Positions 1 to 7,001 of a DNA stretch of 16,054 bases are shown here, in pieces (position 1 is the first letter of the stretch; every line of letters begins with the position of its first letter). Below the pieces are notes generated by a model. It was not told where the DNA came from. It ran no database searches and saw only the letters and a program-made list of their open reading frames with translations. The stretch covers positions 1 to 16,054 of the forward strand of contig JANRJB010000224.1 of the NCBI GenBank assembly GCA_033764265.1, read 5' to 3'. The position numbers and the translations under genes are program-made. Source of the DNA: VGEM01 sp033764265 (lineage in GTDB: Bacteria > Pseudomonadota > Alphaproteobacteria > Rhodospirillales > Rhodospirillaceae).

Positions 1-117
1 ATCTCGATGCAGGTGAACCTGATCGCCCCGATCGCCATGGACGAGGGCCTTCGTTTCGCCATCCGCGAAGGCGGCCGCACCGTCGGATCGGGCGTCGTGG
101 CGAAGATCGTCGAGTAA
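1..117 (+). CDS. tuf: Elongation factor Tu, C-terminal fragment
   Basis: This is the last 38 codons of EF-Tu, the GTPase that carries aminoacyl-tRNA to the ribosomal A site. The start lies outside the window. Reading from base 1 gives the end of beta-barrel domain 3, including LIAPIAMDEGLRFAIREGG followed by RTVG and GVVAKIVE, which closely matches the end of proteobacterial EF-Tu. The stop is TAA at 115-117. tuf directly before rpsJ is the usual arrangement at the head of the S10 cluster. A terminator-like hairpin follows the stop after 10 nt. Only the C-terminus is visible, so nothing can be said of the GTPase domain. The identity is nearly certain. Confidence 0.96.
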   Translation: MSMQVNLIAPIAMDEGLRFAIREGGRTVGSGVVAKIVE

Positions 118-127
118 GTCTGACAGA

Positions 128-165
128 AAAAGCGGCGCCCGCAGCGAACGGGCGCCGCCGCTTTT
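128..165 (+). terminator. Hairpin between tuf and rpsJ, terminator or attenuator
   Basis: The left arm is 128-141 (AAAAGCGGCGCCCG), the loop is 142-148, and the right arm is 149-165 (CGGGCGCCGCCGCTTTT). Fourteen bases pair, with a 3-nt bulge in the right arm. The A/T ends of the arms put a short U run at the 3' foot, as in an intrinsic terminator. No convincing promoter lies between it and rpsJ at 193, so partial read-through (attenuation) from tuf into the S10 genes is plausible. Confidence 0.6.
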
Positions 166-192
166 CGTACCGGCTGCAGTTGGAACAGGCCC

Positions 193-504
193 ATGATTGA
201 GAACCAGAATATCCGGATCCGCCTGAAGGCGTTCGATCACCGTGTGCTCGACCAGTCGACCAAGGAGATCGTCGGCACCGCCAAGCGCACCGGCGCCCAG
301 GTTCGCGGGCCGATTCCGCTGCCGACGCGGATCGAGAAATTCACCGTCAACCGCTCGCCGCACGTCGACAAGAAGTCGCGCGAACAGTTCGAGATTCGCA
401 CTCACCGCCGTCTGCTGGACATCGTCGATCCGACGCCGCAGACCGTGGATGCGCTGATGAAGCTCGACCTCGCCGCCGGCGTCGACGTCGAAATCAAGCT
501 TTAA
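193..504 (+). CDS. rpsJ: 30S ribosomal protein S10
   Basis: S10 is a 30S head protein. In other bacteria it is also NusE, which joins NusB in antitermination complexes. The 103-residue length is standard. The sequence has the expected start (QNIRIRLKAFDHRVLD), the central RGPIPLPTRIEKFTVNRSPH with the ribosome-penetrating loop, and the REQFEIRTHRR-LDI block. The ATG is preceded by a modest purine-rich site (GGAACAGG). It is the first gene of the S10-type cluster, 75 nt after tuf with a hairpin between, and 9 nt before rplC. In E. coli, L4 represses this operon through the S10 leader; the leader here is too short to show that structure. The identity is certain. Confidence 0.98.
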   Translation: MIENQNIRIRLKAFDHRVLDQSTKEIVGTAKRTGAQVRGPIPLPTRIEKFTVNRSPHVDKKSREQFEIRTHRRLLDIVDPTPQTVDALMKLDLAAGVDVEIKL

Positions 505-513
505 GGTGCACCC

Positions 514-1230
514 ATGCGCACGGGTCTCGTCGCGAAGAAGGTGGGCATGACCCGCCTGTTCAATACCGAAGGCAACCAAGTCCCGGTCACGGTGCTCGAC
601 GTGAACGGCGTGCAGGTGGTGGCCCAGCGGACCAAGGAGAAGGACGGCTACACCGCGGTGCAGCTGGGCATCGGCAGCCGCAAGGCCAGCCGCGTGACCA
701 AGCCGCTGCGCGGCCAGTACGCCAAGGTCAAGATCGAACCCAAGCGCAAACTGACCGAGTTCCGCGTCGATGAAAAAAACCTGGTCGAGATCGGAGCCGA
801 ACTGGCGGCCTCGCACTTCGTGCCGGGGCAGTACGTCGACGTGACCGGCATCTCGGTCGGCAAGGGTTTCGCGGGCGCGATGAAGCGTTGGAACTTTCGC
901 GGCCTCGAAGCTACCCACGGCGTGTCGGTCGTACACCGGTCGCACGGCTCGGTCGGCCAGCGTCAGGATCCCGGCAAGGTGTTCCGCGGCAAGAAAATGG
1001 CCGGCCATCTCGGCACCGAGCAGGTGACCGTTCAGAACCTGGAAGTGGTCTCGGTCGACGACGCCATGGGCTTCGTGTTCGTCAAGGGCGCGGTGCCCGG
1101 CCTGGAAGGCGGCATCGTCGAAGTGCGCGACGCGATCAAGCACAAGGTGCCGGCCAAGGCGCCCGTCCCCGCCGGCCTCAGGGCCAAAGGCGCGTCCGAC
1201 GCGCCGGCCGCCGCCGAGCAGAAGGGCTAA
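514..1230 (+). CDS. rplC: 50S ribosomal protein L3
   Basis: L3 is an early-assembly 50S protein whose extended loop reaches toward the peptidyl-transferase centre. The N-terminal GLVAKKVGMTRLF, the central GKGFAGAMKRWNFRG and the HGSVGQRQDPGKVFRGKKM block (about residues 144-162) are diagnostic. Gln151 occupies the position methylated by PrmB in E. coli L3 (Gln150). At 238 residues it is longer than the E. coli protein (209). Most of the excess is an Ala/Pro/Lys-rich tail from about residue 214 to the end, probably disordered. The start ATG at 514 has AAGGTG just upstream. rplD follows after 6 nt. The identity is certain. Confidence 0.98.
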   Translation: MRTGLVAKKVGMTRLFNTEGNQVPVTVLDVNGVQVVAQRTKEKDGYTAVQLGIGSRKASRVTKPLRGQYAKVKIEPKRKLTEFRVDEKNLVEIGAELAASHFVPGQYVDVTGISVGKGFAGAMKRWNFRGLEATHGVSVVHRSHGSVGQRQDPGKVFRGKKMAGHLGTEQVTVQNLEVVSVDDAMGFVFVKGAVPGLEGGIVEVRDAIKHKVPAKAPVPAGLRAKGASDAPAAAEQKG

Positions 1231-1236
1231 GCCGCC

Positions 1237-1857
1237 ATGAAGTGCGACGTCATCAGCCTCGACAAGAAGAGCGTCGGTTCGATCGACCTGCCGGACGCCA
1301 TTTTCGGCGTCGAGGTCCGTCCCGACATCCTGCATCGCGTCGTGCGCTGGCAACTGGCCAAGCGCCGCGCTGGCACCCACAAGACCAAGGGCATCAGCGA
1401 GATCAGCGGCACCACCAAGAAGCCGTTTGCGCAGAAGGGTTCGGGCCGCGCCCGCCAGGGCTCGCTGCGCTCGCCGCAGTTCCGCGGCGGCGCGGTGATC
1501 TTCGGGCCGGTCGTGCGCAGCCACGCCCACGCCCTGCCCAAGGCAATCCGCCGCCTGGGCCTGAAGTCGGCGCTGACCGCCAAAGCCAAGGACGGCAAGC
1601 TGGTGGTTCTGGATGAAGCCAAGCTGGGTGACGCCAAGACCAAGGCGCTGGCTGGCCGTATCCGGAAACTTGGCTGGGATTCGGCCTTGATTGTCGACGG
1701 CAAGACCCTGGACGAGGGCTTTGCCCGCGCCGCGCGCAACATCAAGGGCATCGACGTGCTGCCGACGCAAGGCGTCAACGTCTACGACATCCTGCGCCGC
1801 GACACCCTGGTGCTGACCAAGGCGGCCGTTGCCGGCCTGCAGGAGCGCTTGTCATGA
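1237..1857 (+). CDS. rplD: 50S ribosomal protein L4
   Basis: L4 is a 50S assembly protein whose long loop lines the nascent-peptide exit tunnel. In E. coli it also represses the S10 operon. The tunnel-loop region is clear at residues 45-91: Thr/Lys-rich, then KKPFAQKGSGRARQGSLRSP and FRGGAVIFGP. The C-terminal globular part ends with GVNVYDILR and a short helix. The 206-residue length is normal. The ATG lies only 6 nt after rplC and has a weak ribosome site, suggesting coupling. The TGA overlaps the rplW start as ATGA. Autoregulation here is possible but not shown by the sequence. Confidence 0.98.
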   Translation: MKCDVISLDKKSVGSIDLPDAIFGVEVRPDILHRVVRWQLAKRRAGTHKTKGISEISGTTKKPFAQKGSGRARQGSLRSPQFRGGAVIFGPVVRSHAHALPKAIRRLGLKSALTAKAKDGKLVVLDEAKLGDAKTKALAGRIRKLGWDSALIVDGKTLDEGFARAARNIKGIDVLPTQGVNVYDILRRDTLVLTKAAVAGLQERLS

Positions 1858-2171
1858 GCAAACCGGACGCCAAGGCCGTGATCACGCCCGAAATGTACGA
1901 TCTGATCAAGGCGCCGCTCATCACCGAAAAAGCGACCATGGTGTCGCAGCACAACCAGGTGATGTTCCGCGTGCCGCTGTCGGCCACCAAGCCCGAGATC
2001 AAGAAGGCGGTCGAGGCGCTGTTCAAGGTCAACGTCACCGGCGTCAACACGCTGGTGTCGAAAGGCAAGAAGAAGATGTTTCGCGGCCGCGTCGGCCGGC
2101 GCAGCGATTCAAAGAAAGCGATCGTGACGTTGGCCGAGGGCCAGTCGATCGACGTGACCACGGGGCTCTGA
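1854..2171 (+). CDS. rplW: 50S ribosomal protein L23
   Basis: L23 sits at the polypeptide exit and is the docking site for trigger factor and the signal recognition particle. The family signature PLITEKATM is at about residues 22-30, followed by KPEIKKAVEALFKV. The basic loop GKKKMFRGRVGRRSD precedes the final strand. At 105 residues it is slightly longer than E. coli L23 (100), with a short extra N-terminus (MSKPDAKAVITPEMYD). Its ATG overlaps the rplD stop by four bases, which favours translational coupling. rplB starts 4 nt after the stop. The identity is certain. Confidence 0.97.
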   Translation: MSKPDAKAVITPEMYDLIKAPLITEKATMVSQHNQVMFRVPLSATKPEIKKAVEALFKVNVTGVNTLVSKGKKKMFRGRVGRRSDSKKAIVTLAEGQSIDVTTGL

Positions 2172-2175
2172 CGCC

Positions 2176-3015
2176 ATGGCATTGAAAACCTACAATCCGG
2201 TCACGCCGTCGCTGCGCGGCACCGTCCTGGTCGACCGGGCCGAACTGTACAAGGGCAAGCCCGTTAAGGCGCTGACCGAAGGCCAGTCTGCGACCGGCGG
2301 GCGCAACAACGCCGGGCGCATCACCTCGCGCTTCCGTGGCGGTGGCCACAAGCACCGTTACCGCACCATCGACTTAAAGCGCGCCAAGCGCGGCGTGGTC
2401 GGCACGGTCGAGCGGCTGGAATACGACCCCAACCGCACCGCCTTCATCGCCCTGATCGCGTATCCGGACGGCGAGAAGTCCTACATTCTGGCGCCCCAGC
2501 GCCTGAAGGCGGGTGACCAGGTGATCGCCGCCGACCAGGCAGACATCAAGCCCGGCAACGCCATGCCGCTCAAGAACATGCCGGTGGGCACCATTGTCCA
2601 TAACGTGGAGCTCAAGGCCGGTCGCGGCGGCCAGATCGCGCGCTCGGCCGGCTGTTACGTGCAGCTGATCGGCAAGGACGCGGGTTACGCTCAGTTGCGC
2701 CTGGCATCGGGCGAGCTGCGTCTGGTGCGCGCGGAATGCATCGCCACGGTTGGTGCGGTGTCGAACCCGGACAACCAGAACATTAAATTCGGCAAAGCGG
2801 GCCGCATGCGCTGGCTTGGATTCCGGCCGCACAATCGCGGCGTTTCCATGAACCCGGTCGATCACCCCCTGGGTGGTGGCGAAGGCAAGAGCTCGGGCGG
2901 TCGTCACCCGGTGACCCCGTGGGGCAAGCCGACCAAGGGTAAGCGCACCCGCACCAACAAAAAGACTCAACGGTTGATCATGCGCAGCCGCCATCAGGCG
3001 AAGAGCAAGGTCTAA
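2176..3015 (+). CDS. rplB: 50S ribosomal protein L2
   Basis: L2 is one of the most conserved 50S proteins. It is needed for subunit joining and lies close to the peptidyl-transferase centre. The N-terminal RNA-binding domain has GGRNNAGRITSRFRGGGHKH. The C-terminal hallmark is NPVDHPLGGGEGKSSGGRHP, then VTPWGKPTKGKRTR. His230 corresponds to E. coli His229 (numbered without Met), the residue linked to peptidyl transfer. Residue 232 is Leu (codon 2869-2871), where most L2 proteins I know have His (DHPHGGGEG). The length is 279 residues against 273 in E. coli. No clear ribosome site precedes the ATG, which lies 4 nt after rplW, so coupling is likely. Confidence 0.98.
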   Translation: MALKTYNPVTPSLRGTVLVDRAELYKGKPVKALTEGQSATGGRNNAGRITSRFRGGGHKHRYRTIDLKRAKRGVVGTVERLEYDPNRTAFIALIAYPDGEKSYILAPQRLKAGDQVIAADQADIKPGNAMPLKNMPVGTIVHNVELKAGRGGQIARSAGCYVQLIGKDAGYAQLRLASGELRLVRAECIATVGAVSNPDNQNIKFGKAGRMRWLGFRPHNRGVSMNPVDHPLGGGEGKSSGGRHPVTPWGKPTKGKRTRTNKKTQRLIMRSRHQAKSKV

Positions 3016-3032
3016 GGGAACGGAGGACGCAC

Positions 3033-3347
3033 GTGTCGCGCTCGGTTTGGAAGGGTCCGTTCGTGGACGGTTTTCTGCTCAAGAAGGCGGAAACCGTTCG
3101 CTCGTCGGGCCGCAACGAAGTGATCAAGACGTGGTCGCGGCGCTCGACCATCCTGCCGCAATTCGTCGGGCTCACGTTCGGCGTGCACAACGGCCACAAG
3201 CACGTGCCGGTGCTGGTGACAGAGAACATGATCGGCCACAAGCTGGGCGAGTTCGCGCCCACCCGCACGTTCCACGGCCACACCGGCGACAAGAAGGCCG
3301 CCGTAGGCGGCACGCCGTCCCCGGCCGCGGCCGCGAGGAAGGCTTAA
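3033..3347 (+). CDS. rpsS: 30S ribosomal protein S19
   Basis: S19 is a 30S head protein that works with S13 near the A-site tRNA. It opens with SRSVWKGPFVDGFLLKKAE and contains RRSTILPQFVGLTFGVHNG and GHKLGEFAPTRTFHGH, all diagnostic. The start codon is GTG at 3033, chosen because it yields the conserved N-terminus and is preceded by a good GGAGG-type site (CGGAGGACGCAC). At 104 residues it is longer than E. coli S19 (92), through an Ala/Pro-rich tail after GDKKAAVGG. rplV follows after 3 nt, and its ribosome site lies within the rpsS 3' end. Confidence 0.97.
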   Translation: MSRSVWKGPFVDGFLLKKAETVRSSGRNEVIKTWSRRSTILPQFVGLTFGVHNGHKHVPVLVTENMIGHKLGEFAPTRTFHGHTGDKKAAVGGTPSPAAAARKA

Positions 3348-3350
3348 CCC

Positions 3351-3746
3351 ATGGGCAAGCCAGCCAACCCCCGCCGCGTCGGCGAGTCAGAGGCCCGCGC
3401 TTTCTCCAGCGCCATTCGTGTCAGCCCGCGCAAGCTGAACCTGGTGGCCGAGACCATTCGCGGCAAGAGCGCCGAGACCGCGCTGGCCGAGCTGTCGTTC
3501 AACCCGCGCCGCGTGGCGCGCGACGTCAGGCGCGTGCTGCAGTCGGCCATCGCCAACGCCGAGAACAACCATCAGCTGGAAGTCGACCGTCTGGTCGTGT
3601 CCGAGGCGTTCGTCGGCAAGGCCCTTGTGATGAAGCGTTTCCACGCGCGTGCCCGCGGCCGCGCCGGTCGAGTCGAGAAGCCGTTCTCGAGCCTGACCAT
3701 CATCGTGCGCGAGAAAGCCGAAGACTCGAAGAAGGAGAGTGCGTAA
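3351..3746 (+). CDS. rplV: 50S ribosomal protein L22
   Basis: L22 contacts all 23S rRNA domains, and its beta-hairpin forms part of the exit-tunnel constriction with L4. The core runs from AIRVSPRKLNLVAETIRGK through LQSAIANAENN. It ends in the hairpin RFHARARGRAGRVEKPFSSL followed by TIIVRE. At 131 residues it exceeds E. coli L22 (110), with an N-terminal extension of about 17 residues and a short charged tail. The ATG is 3 nt after rpsS, with GAGGAAGG upstream inside that gene. Its TAA shares one base with the rpsC ATG (TAATG), so the two are probably translated in a coupled way. Confidence 0.97.
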   Translation: MGKPANPRRVGESEARAFSSAIRVSPRKLNLVAETIRGKSAETALAELSFNPRRVARDVRRVLQSAIANAENNHQLEVDRLVVSEAFVGKALVMKRFHARARGRAGRVEKPFSSLTIIVREKAEDSKKESA

Positions 3747-4426
3747 TGGGCCAGAAGGTCAGTCCGGTCGGGCTGCGGCTCGGCATTAATCGCACCTGGG
3801 ACAGCCGTTGGGTCGCCGGTCGCGGCGATTACGCGAAGATGCTGCACGAGGACATCAAGATTCGCGGCTACCTGCGCGAGCGGCTGGCGCAGGCCGGCGT
3901 GTCGCGCATCGTCATCGAGCGTCCGGCCAAGAAAGCGCGCGTGACCATTCACACCGCCCGGCCGGGTGTGGTGATCGGCAAGAAGGGCGCCGACATCGAG
4001 CTGATCCGCAAGGAACTGCAGAAGATGACGGGCAACGAGGTCAGCCTGAACATCGTCGAAATCCGCAAGCCGGAACTCGACGCGACCCTGGTGGCCGAAA
4101 ACATCGCCCAGCAGCTGGAGCGTCGGGTGGCGTTCCGCCGCGCCATGAAGCGCGCCGTGCAGGCCGCCATGCGACTGGGCGCCGAAGGCATCCGCATCAA
4201 CTGCTCGGGACGCCTGGGCGGCGCCGAAATCGCCCGTCTGGAATGGTACCGCGAAGGACGGGTGCCGTTGCACACCCTGCGCGCCGACATCGACTACGGC
4301 GAGGGTACCGCCAAAACCACCTACGGCACCTGCGGCGTGAAAGTGTGGGTGTTCAAGGGCGAGATCATGGAACACGACCCGATGGCCCAGGACAAGCGGA
4401 GCGCCGACCAGGGGCCGCGCCCGTAA
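3746..4426 (+). CDS. rpsC: 30S ribosomal protein S3
   Basis: S3 lies at the mRNA entry channel of the 30S subunit and contributes to mRNA unwinding. It begins GQKVSPVGLRLGINRTWDS. A KH domain with the GxxG loop is at about residues 74-90 (GVVIGKKGADIE). Arg131, Arg132 and Lys135 (FRRAMK) match the E. coli helicase residues in position. The C-terminal domain includes GAEGIRINCSGRLGGAEIAR. The length is 226 residues (E. coli 233). The reading frame stays open for 233 codons upstream, but only the ATG at 3746 gives the conserved N-terminus, and AAGGAG stands 8 nt before it. rplP follows after 39 nt. Confidence 0.98.
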   Translation: MGQKVSPVGLRLGINRTWDSRWVAGRGDYAKMLHEDIKIRGYLRERLAQAGVSRIVIERPAKKARVTIHTARPGVVIGKKGADIELIRKELQKMTGNEVSLNIVEIRKPELDATLVAENIAQQLERRVAFRRAMKRAVQAAMRLGAEGIRINCSGRLGGAEIARLEWYREGRVPLHTLRADIDYGEGTAKTTYGTCGVKVWVFKGEIMEHDPMAQDKRSADQGPRP

Positions 4427-4465
4427 CGGCGTACGCCAAACGGCCGCGAACAACGGATCACGAAC

Positions 4466-4876
4466 ATGCAGTCACCGAAACGAACCAAGTACCGCAAGGC
4501 CTTCAAAGGGCGCATCAAGGGCGCCACTAAGGGCGGCAGCGCGCTCAACTTCGGCAACTTCGGGCTGAAGGCGCTGGAGCCCGATCGCGTGACCGCGCGC
4601 CAGATCGAGGCCGCGCGCCGCGCGCTGACGCGCTTCCTGAAGCGGCAGGGCCGTGTGTGGATCCGCATTTTTCCCGACGTGCCGGTGTCGCGCAAACCCG
4701 CCGAAGTGCGCATGGGTTCAGGCAAGGGCACGCCGGAGTATTGGGTGTGCCGCGTGGCGCCCGGCCGCGTGATGTTCGAGGTCGATGGCGTGACGGAAGC
4801 GATCGCGCGCGAAGGCTTTGCGCTGGCCGCGGCCAAGTTGCCGATCAAGACCAAGTTTGTGGCCCGTATCGGCTAA
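4466..4876 (+). CDS. rplP: 50S ribosomal protein L16
   Basis: L16 is a late-assembly 50S protein that helps position tRNA in the A and P sites. SPKRTKYRKAFKGR at the start, FGLKALEP, LTRFLKRQGRVWIRIFPD and VRMGSGKGTPEYWV are family signatures. Arg82 aligns with E. coli Arg81, which is hydroxylated there; whether that enzyme exists here is unknown. The C-terminal AKLPIKTKFV is conserved. The 136-residue length is standard. The ribosome site before the ATG is weak. rpmC follows after 29 nt. The identity is certain. Confidence 0.98.
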   Translation: MQSPKRTKYRKAFKGRIKGATKGGSALNFGNFGLKALEPDRVTARQIEAARRALTRFLKRQGRVWIRIFPDVPVSRKPAEVRMGSGKGTPEYWVCRVAPGRVMFEVDGVTEAIAREGFALAAAKLPIKTKFVARIG

Positions 4877-4905
4877 CCGGACGGAATCGGGCAAGGAACA
4901 CGACG

Positions 4906-5103
4906 ATGGCGAAAGCTGCAGACATCAAGGCCAAGACCAACGACGAGCTCAACGGCCGCCTTGGCGAGCTCAAGAAGGAACAGTTCAACCTGCGCTTCCA
5001 GCGGGCCTCGGGCCAGCTGACCAACACCGCGCGCGTGCGCTTGGTGCGCCGCGAGATCGCTCAGATCAAGACGGTGCTGGGCGAGCGCCGTCAGGCGTCG
5101 TAA
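4906..5103 (+). CDS. rpmC: 50S ribosomal protein L29
   Basis: L29 is a small helical protein beside L23 at the exit tunnel. The 65 residues form the expected two-helix hairpin: DELNGRLGELKKEQFNLRFQ, then QLTNTARVRLVRREIAQIKT. A longer open frame begins upstream at 4657 inside rplP, but the conserved N-terminus (MAKAADIKAK) and the AAGGA before 4906 fix this start. It is the usual neighbour between rplP and rpsQ. Length and sequence are typical, and I see nothing unusual. Confidence 0.97.
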   Translation: MAKAADIKAKTNDELNGRLGELKKEQFNLRFQRASGQLTNTARVRLVRREIAQIKTVLGERRQAS

Positions 5104-5133
5104 GCGCCGGCGCCGGAACAAGGAAAACAAGTC

Positions 5134-5373
5134 ATGCCGAAACGCATTCTTCAGGGTGTCGTGGTGAGCGACAAGCAGGACAAGACGGTGATTGTCCGCG
5201 TCGAGCGCCGCTACATGCACCCGATCTACAAGAAGTTCATCCGCCGCAGCAAGAAATACGCCGCGCACGACCCCGCCAACGCCGGCAAGATCGGCGATAC
5301 CGTGCGGATTCGCGAATGCCGGCCGATCTCGAAGACCAAGAAGTGGGAACTCGTCCAGGAGCAGGCCGAGTAA
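5134..5373 (+). CDS. rpsQ: 30S ribosomal protein S17
   Basis: S17 is a primary 16S-binding protein of the 30S body with an OB fold. It begins PKRILQGVVVSDKQDKTVIV and has the basic stretch HPIYKKFIRRSKKYAAHD. The OB-fold end GDTVRIRECRPISKTKKWEL is characteristic. The length is 79 residues, normal for the family. AAGGA lies upstream of the ATG. It is the last gene of the S10-type set. rplN starts 31 nt later without a visible terminator or promoter, so the S10 and spc sets are probably co-transcribed here. Confidence 0.98.
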   Translation: MPKRILQGVVVSDKQDKTVIVRVERRYMHPIYKKFIRRSKKYAAHDPANAGKIGDTVRIRECRPISKTKKWELVQEQAE

Positions 5374-5404
5374 CCGGGGCAGTTCCGGCGAAGGACCGCG
5401 TGTC

Positions 5405-5773
5405 ATGATCCAGCAGCAATCAAATCTCGAAGTCGCCGACAACTCGGGCGCCCGCCGCGTGATGTGCATCAAGGTGCTGGGCGGCTCCAAGCGCAAGTAC
5501 GCCTCGGTCGGCGACGTCATCGTCGTATCGGTGAAGGACGCCATCCCGCGTGGCCGCGTGAAAAAGGGCGACGTGCACCGCGCCGTGATTGTGCGGACCG
5601 CCAAGGAACTGCGTCGTCCCGACGGTACCGCGATCCGTTTCGACCGCAATGCGGCGGTGCTGATCAACAATCAGGGCGAGCCGATCGGCACGCGCATCTT
5701 CGGACCGGTCACGCGCGAACTGCGCTCGAAGAAGTTCATGAAGATCATTTCGCTCGCCCCCGAGGTGCTGTGA
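5405..5773 (+). CDS. rplN: 50S ribosomal protein L14
   Basis: L14 sits at the subunit interface, contributes to an intersubunit bridge with 16S rRNA, and is the binding site of the silencing factor RsfS. It starts MIQQQSNLEVADNSGARRVM and continues with VLGGSKRKYASVGDVIVVSV. The C-terminal RELRSKKFMKIISLAPEVL is the family ending. The 122-residue length is standard. A longer frame reads in from 5192, but the conserved start and the AAGGA upstream settle on 5405. Its TGA overlaps the next ATG by one base (TGATG), indicating coupling with rplX. Confidence 0.98.
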   Translation: MIQQQSNLEVADNSGARRVMCIKVLGGSKRKYASVGDVIVVSVKDAIPRGRVKKGDVHRAVIVRTAKELRRPDGTAIRFDRNAAVLINNQGEPIGTRIFGPVTRELRSKKFMKIISLAPEVL

Positions 5774-6090
5774 TGGCCAAGCTGAAGATCAAGAAGGGCG
5801 ACAAAGTCGTCGTCATCGCCGGCCGCGACAAGGGCAAGACTGGCGAGGTGGTGAAGGCGCTGCCGCGCGAAAACCGCGTCGTGGTGCAGGGCGTCAACGT
5901 GGTCAAGCGCCACACCCGGCCGTCGACCACGGCCGCCGGCGGGATTGTCGAGAAGGAAGCTTCGATCCACGTCTCCAACGTCGCCTATCTCGATCCGAAA
6001 GAGAACAAGCCGACCCGCATCGGCTTCAAGGTTCTCGGTGACGGCAAGAAGGTGCGGGTGGCCCGTCGTTCGGGCGAGATGATCGACTAA
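5773..6090 (+). CDS. rplX: 50S ribosomal protein L24
   Basis: L24 is an assembly-initiator protein that binds the 5' end of 23S rRNA. A KOW motif is evident at residues 6-33 (IKKGDKVVVIAGRDKGKTGE). It is followed by GVNVVKRHTRP, the IVEKEASIHVSNVA strand and DPKENKPTRIGFK. The length is 105 residues, typical. The start overlaps the rplN stop by one base, and a longer upstream frame from 5464 is spurious. GAGGTG in the rplN end can serve as ribosome site. rplE follows after 33 nt. Confidence 0.98.
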   Translation: MAKLKIKKGDKVVVIAGRDKGKTGEVVKALPRENRVVVQGVNVVKRHTRPSTTAAGGIVEKEASIHVSNVAYLDPKENKPTRIGFKVLGDGKKVRVARRSGEMID

Positions 6091-6123
6091 TACTGGGCCC
6101 ACAACGGCTAAGGATGATGCGCC

Positions 6124-6666
6124 ATGGCGCGTTTGCGTGAACACTACGATACCTCGGTCCGGCCAGCGCTGGTCGCCAAGTTCGGCTACAAGAACCCGAT
6201 GGCGGTGCCGCGCCTGACCAAGATCGTCATCAATATGGGCGTCGGCGAAGCGTCGCAGGATCGCAAGAAGATCGACGCCGCGGTCGAGAACCTGACGGCG
6301 ATCGCCGGCCAGAAGCCGGTCGTGACGCGCGCCCGCAAGGCCATCGCCAATTTCAAGCTGCGCGAGGGCCAGCCGGTCGGCTGTTCGGTGACCCTGCGTC
6401 AGGCCCGGATGTACGAGTTCCTGGACCGGTTGGTGAACATCGCCCTGCCGCGCGTGCGCGACTTCCGCGGCCTGCCGCCCAGGGCCTTCGATGGCGCCGG
6501 CAACTACAACATCGGCCTGAAAGAACAGATCGTGTTTCCCGAGATCGACTACGACAAGGTCGACAAGGTGCGCGGCATGAACATCACCATTTGCACGACG
6601 GCCCGAACCGACGAGGAAGCGATGGCGCTGCTCGAAGGTTTCTCGGTGCCGTTCCAGAAGAACTGA
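6124..6666 (+). CDS. rplE: 50S ribosomal protein L5
   Basis: L5 is part of the 5S rRNA particle in the central protuberance and contacts P-site tRNA and S13. Signatures are VPRLTKIVINMGVGEASQD (residues 28-46), GQKPVVTRARKAIANFKLRE and PRVRDFRGLPPRAFDGAGNY (109-128). The end IVFPEIDYDKVDKVRGMNI is also typical. The length is 180 residues (E. coli 179). The start ATG at 6124 gives the conserved N-terminus; two ATGs just upstream (6114, 6117) are out of frame. AAGGA precedes it. rpsN follows after 17 nt. Confidence 0.98.
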   Translation: MARLREHYDTSVRPALVAKFGYKNPMAVPRLTKIVINMGVGEASQDRKKIDAAVENLTAIAGQKPVVTRARKAIANFKLREGQPVGCSVTLRQARMYEFLDRLVNIALPRVRDFRGLPPRAFDGAGNYNIGLKEQIVFPEIDYDKVDKVRGMNITICTTARTDEEAMALLEGFSVPFQKN

Positions 6667-6683
6667 GTCAAGGAGCGCTTTCC

Positions 6684-6989
6684 ATGGCGAAAACCAGTGT
6701 CGTGTGGCGCAACCGGAAACGGGAGCGGATGTCCAAACAGATGGGCAACCGCCGCGCCAAGCTGAAAGCGATCATCATGGATCGCGAGACCACGCCCGAG
6801 GATCGCTTCGCCGCCGTGCTGAAGCTGGCGCAGATCCCGCGCAATTCCTCGCGGGTGCGCATCCGCAACCGCTGCGAACTCACCGGGCGGCCGCGCGCCG
6901 TCTACCGGAAATTCAAGATGGCTCGCAACAAGCTGCGTGAACTGGCCTCGAAGGGCCAGATCCCCGGCATGGTCAAGTCGAGCTGGTAA
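6684..6989 (+). CDS. rpsN: 30S ribosomal protein S14, zinc-independent form
   Basis: S14 is a 30S head protein. This is the long form of 101 residues. It has only one cysteine (Cys64) in RNRCELTGRPRAVYRKFKMA, in place of the four-cysteine zinc ribbon of the short form, so it should not bind zinc. The basic N-terminal half and the ending GQIPGMVKSSW are typical of proteobacteria. AAGGAG lies upstream of the ATG at a good distance. A longer frame from 6591 reads through rplE in another phase and is not the gene. rpsH follows after 12 nt. Confidence 0.98.
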   Translation: MAKTSVVWRNRKRERMSKQMGNRRAKLKAIIMDRETTPEDRFAAVLKLAQIPRNSSRVRIRNRCELTGRPRAVYRKFKMARNKLRELASKGQIPGMVKSSW

Positions 6990-7001
6990 GGAGGACCGTC
7001 C

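Noticed and set aside
3047..3745. Long in-frame N-terminal extension of rpsC
   Set aside because: The frame is open by chance through rpsS and rplV. The S3 N-terminus and ribosome site place the start at 3746.
4428..4437. 10-base palindrome GGCGTACGCC in the rpsC-rplP gap
   Set aside because: It is too short and leaves no proper loop for a stable hairpin, and no motif is attached to it.
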